Shown here: piece after piece, positions 33,351 to 44,949 of the stretch
Layout of the letters: each line of letters opens with the position of its first letter
How positions within the stretch are numbered: the stretch's first letter is position 1
Origin: Gnetum montanum
Taxonomy: Eukaryota > Streptophyta > Gnetopsida > Gnetales > Gnetaceae
Assembly: GCA_015680685.1 (NCBI GenBank)
Contig: MNCI01022141.1
Location: 111,877 to 175,876, forward strand
Direction: 5' to 3'
Length of the DNA: 64,000 nucleotides
Made by a program: the position numbers and the translations under genes
Notes under the pieces: model-generated
Told to the model about the DNA's origin: nothing
The model's database searches: none
What the model saw: only the letters and a program-made list of their open reading frames with translations

Positions 33351-35900
33351 ATTTCTTCTTCTCACAAGAGAAATTCTCTACCCAAGGCTGATAGAGTTAA
33401 TCTACTAAAACCTCAATAATATCAAATTATATATACTCATATTGATGAGTATGTGCTGAAATTCACCTTCATCCTACACTAGGATGAATAATTGTGGTGG
33501 CATGACATGGAGGGCAACATTATGTTGCCACTTGATCATGCTACTCTTGCAATGCTCTATCAAATGCTTGCATGATGTGGTATTCAAGACCACCATGGGG
33601 AGTATATTGTGGAAGATGTTGATGCTAGGGATTATCATCCCATCAAAGCACAACATATAGAGTAGTGCTATGAAATTTTAAAGGAAAAATAACTTCATGG
33701 TTCTTCATTCCTATTGTACCAACAAACTAGTGGGGAACCCTTCTCAGGGGATTTTCCATTGAATGAAACTCCACTCTTTGACTTTGGTGATGGAGGTCAA
33801 AATTAGAACTTGCACTTCATAGTTCACAATCTTGATTCTAGTAACAAGGGATCTAATGACAAAGAAGGATCTAGAGGGGCAAGTCAAAATAGGGATGCAA
33901 ATAAGAAGCACGATTGTGATTGTGGTCACGATCATTGAAGAGGCGGTAGTAGGCATCGTGATGGTGTTAGTTCTTCTTCTTCTTACCCTTCGTCATATTC
34001 CTCTTCTTTTAGCTCTGAACATGATCATAGAAGGCAAGACCATGATGGAGGTGATTGCAATGAATGAAATGACTAATGAGACTAAAATAACCAAAGGGAT
34101 CATTGGGACAGACAAGATCAAGAACATAGATGTTCAAGAGAGGCACATCGCCATGAACAAAGGGGTAGTAGAGGGCATTGTAGGCACCATGATCAAGGCC
34201 TTGATGAGCCTCTATTTTCTACTTGAAGTATGCTTAACATTGTAGAGGTAGTCAGAATTCCAACAAGGCATGTGAAGGATAGTTGGATCAAATAGTTAGA
34301 TATGAGCAGTATTCCTTGATTTGAAGGAGGATATAAATCTAATCCATAAAATAATCTTCAAGATTTCCAAGATGCATGTGCCTTATAGAATATAGAGAAC
34401 AAGTGGAAAAAATTGAAGTTGTTCCCTAGGACACTTATAAAAAATTAGAAAACTAGTACCAGTCCTTAGAGCTGGAATCTACTAGATGATGGAGTACCAT
34501 GCTTGAGTTGTTTAGTGATAAGTATCAAACATATTCCAAAGTGTCCAACTTAAGAAAGAAAATTCAAGGATGGAAATAAGGAACACACGAACCCTTGGAT
34601 GCTAACATTGGTCGATACTATACCTTGATGCACAAATTTCCTAGCCATGGTTATTCTCAATTGGTTCAACTTCACCAAATTATAGATGGGGTTCATAATG
34701 AAACAAGGAAAAACCTTGGTGTCTATGACCAAGGTTGATTGTTAAAACTAACTACCCATCAAATAAAAAGATTAATTGAGTAGGTAGATAAAGAGAAGGA
34801 TGAACTAAGAAAAATAGAAAGTGCAAAAAAGTACAACCATGATCCTTCCATTCACAAGAGGGAGGTTCGATTTTGTGACAATGAGGATGAGTCCGTATTT
34901 GATGATGGGATGTATAAGAAAGCCTTGGCACTCCAAAAATTCCAATTTGAACTCATAGCTAAGGTTGATTAGTTAAGGGACTTAATGAATAATAGATTCC
35001 AAGCTATTCTCAAAATCACTAAGAAGTCCAAAGAACAAAGTAGTGAGCATGAGTGCAGGAGGCACAAGGAAGCTAAACATGCATATCACAAAGGTATGGC
35101 AAGATTACTACAATAGAAAGAGGTTGTGGATAGTTAATCAAATGATGATCATGGGTGTGACATCTGTCAGTATGAACATCCTAAGGGATGTTACCCCATT
35201 GTGTCACATCTATAGGACTCTAAGGTGTATGCCTTACATCCATGACTTACACAAAGGCAAACATCCATAAGGTTACCTTATCCTCAAGATAATCTTAGGT
35301 AGTTCCACCAAAAACAACTGGATTATCTAAGTGGAGCTCCACCACAACCATATGAACAATATCAATAGTGTAAATAACCACAATCATGGATGTTGGCACC
35401 ACCAAGACAACAATACTCTTACTAGCAGCATGATCCATATGGTTACCATGTGTAGTAACCCATGTCTCCATGTGACTCCTCAAGTCATGTCTCTAAGTTT
35501 TAGCCTCAATACCACCTCAGATTTTTATCAAGCTCATTCACCACATGAAAGAAGGGATGCCACCTCTTATCCTTATCCTCCTTCTATCCCTGCACATACT
35601 CCTCTTCCGATTGCATAGCTATTTCTTGCTCCACCAATGTAGGGTGAATTGCCCACTCAACTACAACAACGTAATGCTACAAGGGCTATTAATTTACAAT
35701 CGGATCATCGATCGGTAGGGTTAAAAGCTTACTTAAAGAAAAGACCTTTGTTTTGACCCCGTAATCCACTTAAGCCTTCACCTACACCCATGGTTGACAA
35801 CCCTACTGTTGCCTCTTCCTCCATATCAAATTCCTTCAGGCCTCTTTCAAACCAAAATTTGCCAAGGATCTATATCATAATGCTTACTCACACTATGTCT
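33351..35900 (+). pseudogene. gag: gag region of element C
   Basis: The start position reads ATT at 33351, before the Ser-rich codons that follow A's ATG. Recognisable blocks are the N-terminal segment near 33480-33660 (YHPIKAQHI), the Arg/His/Asp-rich linker 33820-34230, and the capsid domain 34250-34740 with FEGGY and LFPRTL. The zinc knuckle CQYEHPKGC lies near 35165. The Pro/Gln-rich tail holds a TAG at 35366-35368, the same site as A's 6598 and B's 24982. The TGA shared by A and B at the end of the capsid block is not present. Many stops and several frameshifts. Confidence 0.75.
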
Positions 35901-36390
35901 GATTGGATCCATGCAAGAAACCTTCCTAGAAAATTAGCTAATCCTAGTAGCCCTCTAATTTACTTATAGATTGCTGGGAATGAACTGTGCAAGGCTCTCC
36001 TCGATTCAATTTCTAGTATTAATTTAATTTCTCATGAGATGTACATTGCTTAGAACCTACCTCCTCTTAAAAAGAGCAACATAAGATTACAACTGGTAGA
36101 CCAGTCCATCATTGTTCCATTAGGATTTGTAGAAGACATTATGACCACTATCTATGGGTGGTCTTATCCTATCGATTTCCTGGTAATCAAATTGAAGAAC
36201 TACAAAGGAGGTTTTCCAATCATCAAGAGAAGGGCATGGCTGAGCACCGTTGATACAAAAATGGGCATAATAGATTTTTCCTTCAAGATATCTAAAGAAA
36301 CTTTATTTGGAAAGACTGAGAATAAGAGAGTTTCATGCATCGGGTATAGCAATACTAGGTGTAATTGTATGCAGAAACTCTAGACCATAA
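35901..36390 (+). pseudogene. Protease domain of element C
   Basis: The active site is LLDSISS (Gly lost). DQSIIVPLGFVEDI, GWSYPIDFLVIKL and IIKRRAWLSTVD follow, the last being IIMGRAWL in A. The codon that is TAG in A (7579) and B (24001) is CAG here. Confidence 0.75.
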
Positions 36391-36999
36391 AGCAAGCATC
36401 TATCTTTACATGCAAGCAGTGTGTGCCAAAAGCAAAAATTCAAAGGTATCTATACATAGTAGCCACAAAATAGGAGGGTACCCAATGGTTAACCATTGAT
36501 TCAAAAAGTAGCACACTTTGTATGGAACCAACTAAGAGCTTGACATGTGCGTATGTCACAAGCATGGATGAACTAGAGTAAGTTCATCACCAACTCTCTG
36601 ATGACATAAATGATGATACTCACTGGGAAGAGTTGGAATTTCATAAAAAATTCAAAAAAGAGTCCCTTGAGCTAAAAATGTTACTGGGTAGAATGGAATA
36701 TGTATTTTTGAAAAATGGGAATCCAGTTATAATCAATGTAAAAATTACTCTAGAAAAAAAAAGATGCTGTTGAAAGTAGTTGAAAGATGGTTAGTAGCTT
36801 TTTCTTGGTCATATCCTGAACTCACAGGGATTGATCCCAGGATATGCCAGCATCGCATCTACTTCAACTTGACCATGAAGCCAAAACGACCAATGAGGAA
36901 ATTGAGAAACTCCTCATGGTGGGGTTCATCTATCCCATTGTGGATAGGGAGTGGATTACCACATTAGTAATTGTGCCAAATAAAGGTGGTATGATAACT
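36391..36999 (+). pseudogene. Protease-RT linker and RT N-terminal stump of element C
   Basis: The linker ends WSYPELTGIDPRICQHRIY near 36860. The RT start reads EIEKLLMVGFIYPIVDREWI and TLVIVPNKGG, then the sequence departs at about 36990. The catalytic RT box and all of RNase H are missing. Confidence 0.75.
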
Positions 37000-37040
37000 A
37001 AATAGATGGCTAATAAGCCAAAATGGTATGATAACATTCT
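36985..37040. other. Deletion junction in element C pol
   Basis: TGGTATGATAAC occurs on both sides, at about 36988 and about 37025. The right copy belongs to the ancestral NW YDNILTYL coding, so the left copy is filler or a repair duplication at the break. Confidence 0.6.
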
Positions 37041-38250
37041 TACCTATCTTCACACTTTGGAGATGCCATAAGGGTTGAAAAATTAGAAGAAATAGCAATT
37101 TCTTCACTACGTAAAGCACTTCGTGTAGATCAATGGACACATCTACAAGGTATGCACTGATGACTTGGTTCATTGGTGTGTCCCTAATGTTAATCAACTA
37201 TGCATTCTCCAAGAAATCCATGAAGGTACTTGTGGAGGACACTATGCTGGGAGATGCATAGCCATTAAATCTTGATGGCAAGGTACTATTGGCCAACACT
37301 CTTTAGGGATGCTCACCATTATGTTTACTTTTGTGAATGGTGTCAACAAGATGGTGGAATGACCGCTTGAATGGAGGAACCTCGACAATGGATTCAACCA
37401 CTAGAATGATTCAACATCTAGGGCATTGAATTCATAGGTCCCATCACTCCCATGTCAAATGAAAAGGTGTACACCATAGTCGTTGTTGACTATTGTATGA
37501 AATGAGTAGAAGTAGTAACTATCATGGACTGTACATCTTCTACTTCTTCTTAGTTTATATAAAAAAATGTTGTAAATAGGTTTGGTGTGCCACATGCATT
37601 AATTTCTAATAGTGGAACTCATTTTACAAGCACTACTTTTCAAAAGCTCATGCAACACTTAGAGGTTGACACAAAGTCACAACACCTTACCATCCCCAAG
37701 CTAAGGTTACCAATAGGGAAATTACACAGACACTAACAAGAATTGTCAACAAGTATAGGAAGGACTGGAGCATAAAACTCAATGATGCCCTTTGGGCCTA
37801 CCGCTCAACATGGAAACTTCCTATAAGCTACTCTGCTTATGAGCTGGTGTACAAAAAATTTCCAACACTCCCAATCTAATCTAAACTTTGTACACTTTCA
37901 AATACTTGTGACCTTGACCTTGCCTTAATTTTAGCCCAAAAACAAAGACTAATGAATCTCAAATTTCTAGAAAAAAAATCAATTAGTAGCCTTATCATCT
38001 AAGAAGTTGCATAAGGCCTACAACAAAAAGTGTCATGACTTAAAAATTAGATAAGTCAAATTTCAACTAGGAGATAAGGTTCTCTACTGAAACCCCACAC
38101 ATGTACCTCAATGAACTGAATTTCAAACGTTGTGCGAAGGACCTTACATGATTTATGAAACTTTTTCTTCAGGGACCATGATGATCTATAGACCTGAGAG
38201 CCCAAACAAGAAATAGCTAGTCAACATTCAACAAATCAAACATTTCCATG
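37020..38250 (+). pseudogene. Integrase region of element C
   Basis: Recognised by ILTYLHTLEMP, HEGTCGGHYAGR and CEWCQQDGGM (CX2C kept), then a core with several frameshifts around 37400-37870 (SNGTH-like and NREI-like pieces at nucleotide level). The C-terminal part resembles A's LWEGPYIIHTTFP segment near 38130. Highly decayed. Confidence 0.72.
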
Positions 38251-38330
38251 AGCATACACTAGCTAACACAATAAGCACCTCATCCGATGGACAACCACAC
38301 TCAATATTTTAGATCTCCTCCTCCTTTCAA

Positions 38331-40431
38331 CATAGTTGTGGGGGAGATGGCCACTCATGCTAATCATTTAAGTAGCTCCTCATTTTTTCAACCTTTTTGT
38401 TTTAAACATTTTTAGTTTTACAATTTCTTGTTTTACACGTTCTTTATTTTACATCTTTTTGTTTTTATGTTATTAATCTTTTCTAATTTTTATTTTACAC
38501 CATCGTTAGTAAATTTGATATTTCTTGAACATTTTACACTTTCTTTTATATTTTCTTTTATATTTTATTTTATTTGGTGTGATTTTCTAACCTTTTGTTA
38601 ATAAGTGCTAGGTACAATGGTAATGCATTACTTGACAGTGGTATGTACTATTTTTGTTATTTAATTGTTGGTGTCTAGTTTCTAGCTTTAAATTTTGTTA
38701 CGAATAATCAGGACATGGTTTCTTTTCATGTAATAGGTAGTAATTCCACAACATCCACCCATCCACAAACTCTATAATTTTTTTTGTTTTGGAAACGTGC
38801 AGTTCCTTTTTCATTCATAACACTTTAATAAATTTGTGGCTTTGGTAGTTTTTAGAATTAGAAAGGATTCAAAGGTTTGAATAGGGTGTGGCTTCAAGGG
38901 GATTCAATGTTCTTTGTACTTTTTTGTTTGCCTAGATGCATGTGTGTTTTCATGAATTTCTCATTGTTTCATGTCATCCAATAAAAGGAAGTTGAATAAG
39001 TCCTTGCATGGTGTGGTTCTCATTAGAAAAAAATGATGAGAATTCAAAGCACACCCCTTGGAAAAAATAAATGCATACATCCTTGCATGGTGTGGTTCTC
39101 ATCAGAAAAGAAAAAAAATGATGAGAATTCAAAGCACACCCTTTGGATAAAAATAAATGCATGTTTCTCTACATGGTATGGCTCCCATTTCAAAAAAAAT
39201 AATGGGAATTCAAAGCACACCCCTTAGACAGAATAAATGGGCTACAAGCACTGGTTATGGAACTAGTCTCCTCTAACTAAGGCCCTTTCTCACTTCCTAC
39301 TTCTTCTCTAATTTGGAACACTAGTTGTTTTGTGGAAGCACTCTTGTGTTTTAGAGGATGGATTAGTCTTAAAATGTTGATGGAAAGCCATTGAACATGG
39401 TTGGTTTTGGTCTAGACTAACGATGAATTCTATCAAGTCATTTAACCACAAAATTCACAAGGGACTTCATGACCGTAATTAGAAACTCCACTCCACTCTC
39501 TTTCTTATCCATCTATGCTTTCCATCTCTCACCACACTACTAGTTTCATGTTCTGATTCAATGTCCTAGTTTGATATGTTGGAATTCTTAGTTAGTTTCT
39601 TTTGAGTTTTTGTACTTAAAGTTCCATAATCATTAATCATCCATGGAGCCCATGGATTCTTTGGTTTGAGTTTATGCAAGGGCAAAAAGGCCTATGCTTG
39701 CTTTGGGGTAGACCTACTTGCATATCCGTTGGCTGGGTTAGTTAAGTTCTTTACCCTTAGACACTCTTACAATCAAATTCTTTTGTTTACCCCATCAATG
39801 ACATCCAATTGTATGCATCTTCACAATAGTTTCAGTGAATTCTTATTTTCGTTGTTGTGCATTCTTATATCCTCTTTAAATATTTTCTTGTATTGAACTT
39901 TTCAAATTTAATGGGCTGCTTAGTTTAATTTAGCCTATCTATCAACCTTCTCGCTAATACTACTCAAGGAATCAATCAACCACAATCACAACCTAGCCAA
40001 GTGTAACCACCGATGAGACAAGAGATTTAACGATTATGAGTTACACATTACATATTAATCCATGATTCTATTATGATTGCAGTGGAAAAAATGGATTGGA
40101 AATAGGACTATCTTTACCAAGGTTGATGCAACAGTACCACACAATGAGAACCGTTCGTGATCATTGGATCTCTTCTCTCTCTCTTTCATTCTTCTACTTC
40201 CAAGAGGCATTAGATGTCAGTGTTCTCTAGGGTGTTCAGTTCTCTTATCATGAACACTCAATGTTGTAAAAATTGTAATTTTGTACAGTTGGGCACTCAG
40301 AGTCTATCTATTCCATTTGAGTCAGTTTTTAATGTTAGTTAATAATTTAATACCTACCTAATATATTTTGTAAAGAATTTATTCCTCCTCTTTTTCACTT
40401 GAGGATGAGTTTTCATTCAGTTGTGGGGGTA
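38331..40431 (+). other. Non-coding 3' region of element C
   Basis: It begins with the post-pol polypurine motif GTTGTGGGGGAGATGG (38335-38350) and a T-rich array (38385-38470). The triplicated unit follows at 39001-39242. It ends with the polypurine tract CAGTTGTGGGGGTA (40418-40431) after the conserved GAGGATGAGTTTTCATT block. No env-like ORF. Confidence 0.7.
39001..39242 (+). repeat. Three tandem copies of a 79-86-bp unit
   Basis: The units are 39001-39079, 39080-39165 and 39166-39242. Each runs from TCCTTGCATGGTGTGG through a short inverted repeat (CTCAT/ATGAG type), an A-rich loop, and AATTCAAAGCACACCCC. Elements A (11390-11520) and B (20100-20230) carry one copy, so the array expanded in C's lineage. 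The short ORFs seen here are by-products of the repeat. Confidence 0.85.
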
Positions 40432-41262
40432 TGATGAACATGTGTTTAATGTTGGCCACAATGTCATGTACGCAATGTTGGGGTCTAGCTGCAACATCAC
40501 GTATGTGACGTTGGGGTGTATACTCCAAGTCTATAAATACCGCACCTAGGCTCTAGTTTTCATAGTCAATTTTTAGTCATTATTAGTTAGAGTAGCAAAG
40601 CTTTTGCTATTTCTTTTCCTTAGAGTTAGAATATTTTCTAAGTGCCCATAGAAGGAGTCTAAGTGTGTATGGTTCTTTGTTCGAGCATTGATGTATCTAA
40701 GCATAGTAGTGTGATGGGAATAAAATGAACTCTTTTGAAAATCCTTGTAGCACTAAGAATAGATTAAAATTTTCTTTAATGCATTTTACTTTCTTTCTCT
40801 TTACTTTAATACATTTGAATTATGTGATTTATTTTCAATTGTTAATGAACACAAGCACAACCACTTCGAACATTCATATAGTACTTGGTAACCTAGTAAT
40901 GCTTAACATTTGGTAGCCCAACAATGCTATATGTGTTTAGGAAAGTGTGACGATTACTTGTGTTACGCTAGCTAAGAAATAGATGAATTAGATATTCAAT
41001 TACTTTACCTTTCATTCTTGTTGTAGGCGATCAAACTCATAAAATATAAAGTAAGAAAAATCATATTACTCAATTACACTTAAACCATACCCTTAAAATT
41101 CACAAGTGTAGTTGGGAAGACAACAAACATTCTCAACACCCATTTCACTTCCTAGAAGAGCTAGTGCATTAGATTACTATAGGTCCACGGAATTTGACTA
41201 GATCACATGTGACACCTTAGTGATTCGTATGGTTAGGCGTAGGGGTACCTCACTGCTCATCA
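40432..41262 (+). repeat. 3' LTR of element C
   Basis: 831 bp, starts TGATGAACATG, ends CTCATCA. TATAAATA is at 40532-40539. The CTTCT duplication follows. Confidence 0.92.
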
Positions 41263-42085
41263 CTTCTTTTATTTAAATCATGCTTTGTGTAGCCAACAAG
41301 AGTTCATCTTGTTCATCATTAAATGTATCATAGTCATAATCGCAATCCTATTTGCTCTACCATCATGATCTCTTTTGTGTTCTCTATCATATCTCCTTCT
41401 ATGCTTCATATCTTTCTTTTAATATCTATATTTATTATCATATTGATTTATATTTCTATCATCACCTTGATATTAATAAAGATGCCTATCATAATGTCTT
41501 CTATCATCTCTATCTTCTTATCGATCTTGGACTATTTCTTCTCATCTATGTTTATTCTTTTTAGAGATTGATGATGAGGCTGAAGAGGAAGATGGTGAAC
41601 TGGGAGAGCCATGATATCTTTCTCTCCTTCAATGATCTCTTTGATGGTCTTACCTTTGCTTGCTAAAGGACTTAGGTATAGAGGCCTTCTTAGTTTTGGA
41701 TCCCACTAAATCTTTTTAAGGATTTTTTACTTAGGTTGAACATAAGCATGGCTTGTCCAAATCATTAACATTGAATATTGAAGGTTACAAATATTGAAAT
41801 CCTTTTGACTGGTAGTCCATATTCTCCTATTAGAGTAAGAGTGAATTGGAATAGTGTGTTTACCTTTTTGTTGTTCATATCAAGCTTCCATTATTTAGTT
41901 TGTTCTATTCTCAACTTCTATTGATTAATAAGGTCTAGCCATGTTTTTGTTAACATAGTAACCTTCATAAAGATGGTCAAGACTAGATTTCCTAAGTGTA
42001 GTATGGAGCATAAATGAAGTTGCCCTATCAAGAAACATCACAATGTTGCCTTGCATATTCCTTCATCAAAACTAATCATCCTAAT
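41263..42085 (-). pseudogene. gag: Element E gag, N-terminal part and charged linker
   Basis: This continues the minus-strand gag interrupted by element C. The first part is pyrimidine-rich on the plus strand and is the complement of the Arg/Asp/His-rich linker. Near 42000-42060, AAGTTGCCC...CACAATGTTGCC is the complement of the conserved 'GNIMLPL' segment near 33510 in C. Very decayed. Confidence 0.6.
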
Positions 42086-42377
42086 GAAATACAAAGTTGA
42101 AATCAAGCATGTAAGGATTCTTATGGATAAAGAAGAACTTTACTTGAAATGGTACATATTAGTTATTATTGCCTCCTACTTCTTTATTATCCCTTCTAGG
42201 ACTTTAATATGTGGTAGATTGTTTAACCAGGAAGAAGCAAACATGATGAATTAGCAATGGTATGTCTTATCAGTATCTTAATATTTTCATAAAGATAAAT
42301 CCTTAAAATTTTGTACAAGGATTATATATGCTACAACTTTCTAGATTATCAACAATATCCTCAATAATTGTGACAAG

Positions 42378-43095
42378 TGCTGAGCTATGAGTATTCCCAA
42401 CACCATACCATATGATCTATAACTATATCACAATAGACTGTGTTGTAATTTGTGGATGGTACTAACATTAGCATATATGAATTTATTTAATAATTATTAA
42501 TCATTATCTTCCCACTTGGACTAGTAGTGGCCTTAATGCTTATGGTTTTGTCCAAAGTGACATCTTTAATCATGATATTATTTAACATTTTAATAAACTA
42601 ATTAAAAACATAGAAATTAATTAATTAATAACTAAATAATATTCAAGCCTAATGATGATGACTATTCAATTCCAACTTGTCATTCATATCCTAAACTCAT
42701 GCATCTATTAATGGAATTACCAAGCATTATGTCATTAGGTAAACCAAGTAATAGCACTACTGAGATTATGAAGTGAATACATGTTTACACTTGATGTTAG
42801 TCATGCTCAATCTCCCAAGTTATTAACCTATGCAAGAAAGAAAATCACTAAGCTAAGTACATGTTAATTAAATTGTAATTAAAGTAAATCTAAACTAAAT
42901 CAAAGTGTTATAATGGAATGGTATTAATCCTGATCTTTATTTACATTTATGTAATGTATTCATGTATATTCCACTTAAATAAAAATTTCATACAATTAAC
43001 TCAAATCACACCACAGGAACTCACCAATTGCTTCTAAAATTAAGAAAACAAACTAATAGAGTTTTAGTCATCAAGCTAAGATTTCCTTGTAGGGA
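42378..43095 (-). repeat. Decayed 5' LTR of element E
   Basis: The start TGCTGAGCTATGAGTATTCC aligns with the reversed LTR end of C. TTCCCACTTGGACTAGTAGTGG at about 42510 matches the reverse of solo LTR D near 30660. Just to the left, CCTCAATAATTGTGACAAG is a plausible eroded primer site. The right boundary is approximate and no target duplication was found. Confidence 0.5.
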
Positions 43096-43565
43096 CCCAT
43101 TTTTAATATTTAGGTATTAAAGATTCATAATGTCCTATTTGTTGATGAACACACACACATTTTGAAATTACAAAGGGATTTAAAGAAGTTTAAGTTTGTA
43201 ACAAATGTTACAAAGTTGGTATTCTTTGGGATATGTCCTTGTGTTTCAATGAGGATACTCATTCTTTGTAATGTTATAAGTAATTTAATTTTATTTATAA
43301 TTAACAAGCTAAAAAATATTATGATTTATTTTTTCTACCCCCATTAAATTTGGTTAATTTGTAAAACATGTTTTCATTTTTCATGAAAATATAATATTTG
43401 TCTAATAGATCCAATAGGTCATAATAAAGCTTAAGCTTCATTACAAAGGATGTCCTTGTCTTATTTTTTTATGATCCCTTAATTTTTAAAATATTTATTT
43501 TATTTTATACTTACAAATTATAGGTTTAATTATATAAATTACCCTTATCATATAGGTTGATATAC
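43096..43565. other. AT-rich spacer
   Basis: No feature recognised. Confidence 0.45.
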
Positions 43566-43569
43566 AAGA

Positions 43570-44515
43570 TGGTAAAGGAGGAGGCAACTATAGTAATAGC
43601 TAAAGCCAAACATAAGGATTTAGATAGATTTTACGAGAAATTAGGAATAAAGGAAGAAGAAAAATCCATTTACATATTAGCATAAATCATAAAAAAGAAA
43701 TGCATTAATAAAGTAGATAATGAAATTTTTGTATAAGTAGTAAATGATTTTTGTGATAGATAATGAAATTTTTTGATAAGTGGAAAAATTATTTTCAAAA
43801 ATTATTAAATAAAGAATTCTCAAGAGAAGACATTCAAGAAGAAGAACCAAATTTTGGTTTGGTTAATGAACTTTCATTTTATGAGGTAAAGACAATCTTA
43901 TGAAAGATGAAAAATGAAAAAGTTCTTAGATGAAACAATATTCCAATAAAAACTTGGAAAGTGTTTAGAGATTTAGGAATTTCTTGGTTGACACAATTAT
44001 TTAACAAAATTTTGAAGGATAGAGAAATGCCCAACAATTGGAGAAAAAGCTTTGGTGTTTCTTTTTACAAAAATAAAGGGAAAATACAAAATTGTGCAAA
44101 CTATAGAGGAATCAAGCTAATGAGCCACACTATGAAGCTTTAGGAGAGAGTCATAGAGTAGCATCTTAGACTTGGATTTATAGCTAGGAGATCTATTATA
44201 AAAAACTATTTTCTTGATGTGATAATTGATGGAGAAATTTAGATGATATAGAAAAAATTTACATATGATCTTTATTAACTTATAAAGCATATGAAATTGT
44301 GCTTAGAGATATTATTTGATGGGCCTTTTGGAGGAAAAACATCCTTGATAAATATATTAAAATGACTCAAGGTATGTATGAAGGAGCTAACCTTAAAATT
44401 AGAACAACTTGTAGAACATTTTATTTTTTAATCACAATAGCTCTACATCAAGGATCTTGGCTTAGATCATCCTTATTTTCAACTTACATAGTGTGGCCTA
44501 TGTAAGTTGAAAAGA
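43570..44515 (+). mobile_element. RTE-type LINE reverse transcriptase remnant
   Basis: The linker before RT is seen as VIAKAKHKDLDRFYEKLG and KEEEKSIY. RT motifs follow: DLGISWLTQLFNKIL, REMPNNWRKS, then KNKGKIQNCANYRGIKLMS and HTMKL (43961-44143 open). Near 44390-44500 TIALHQGSW is the later RT block. The spacing and the NYRGIKLMSHTMKLWERV-like block are typical of RTE-clade elements, rather than the L1 type at 1-396. The catalytic Asp box is missing and stops are frequent. Confidence 0.72.
44476..44513. repeat. Perfect 16-bp inverted repeat, 6-nt loop
   Basis: TTTTCAACTTACATAG (44476-44491) and its exact complement CTATGTAAGTTGAAAA (44498-44513). It lies at the end of the LINE remnant. A 14-bp palindrome, TATGTAGCTACATA, follows at about 44536. 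It could be a hairpin or the end of a small element. Confidence 0.7.
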
Positions 44516-44534
44516 ATATCTTAAAGTAGAGTCC

Positions 44535-44942
44535 TTATGTAGCTACATAGCCATACTTGCATCTAATTGTTGATTTCAACATGACCCATGCTAGGCAAGG
44601 GGCCATGATTAATAGTTTCAATTCCACAAAGGACCCAGAGATTAATGAATCAACAACTACGAAGTAAGAAAAATAGGATAAAAAATTATCATCAAAATAC
44701 AGATGAGGTAAAAAAAAATTTGCACCAACAAGCATTCCATATCTTGAACAAATTTCTTGTGGTATGACCTGCAAATAGTTTCATTAAAATTCTAGAAAAA
44801 TAATTTTAGTATTAAAACTGAATTCTACTAAATGAGATAAAAACAACTAGTACTTCACCTCTCCAAAGGCCAAGACAAAGGTAACTGAGAGAATAATAGC
44901 AACAATTGGATTAAAAATTTTATCCAAAAATATAGGAAGTGC
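44535..44942 (-). pseudogene. DUF21/CNNM-family gene fragment, two exons
   Basis: In plants this family (DUF21 transmembrane domain plus CBS domains) comprises membrane proteins thought to act in ion transport. Upstream exon 44859-44942 is exactly 84 bp and reads ALPIFLDKIFNPIVAIILSV then TFVLAFGE. It is bounded by TTTTGCAG on one side and GTGAAG on the other. A 90-bp intron (44769-44858) ends TTTGCAG. Downstream exon (from 44768) reads VIPQEICSRYGMLVGANF. A frameshift follows, and the other frame continues LICILMIIFYPI. The order matches the end of the DUF21 domain. Introns are kept, so this is not a processed copy. Earlier exons and the CBS part are absent. Confidence 0.75.
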
Positions 44943-44949
44943 CTGCAAA

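Larger units (their letters stand above)
32396..41262 (+). mobile_element. Element C: Athila-like retrotransposon with RT/RNase H deleted
   Basis: The element is 8867 bp, with LTRs of 796 and 831 bp, CTTCT duplications, a decayed tRNA-Asp primer site, gag, protease, an RT stump, integrase and a 3' region carrying a triplicated unit of about 80 bp. It is more decayed than A and B and its LTR sequence is distinct, matching solo LTR D. Near 37000 the RT N-terminus jumps to the segment that follows RNase H in A (about 9440), so about 1.2 kb is missing. It is nested inside gag of element E. Confidence 0.9.

Noticed and set aside
39033-39227. Short open frames on both strands
   Set aside because: Produced by the 79-86-bp tandem repeat of element C; no homology and a different phase in each unit.
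42051-42254. 67-codon plus-strand open frame
   Set aside because: No homology; overlaps the minus-strand gag start of element E and its leader.
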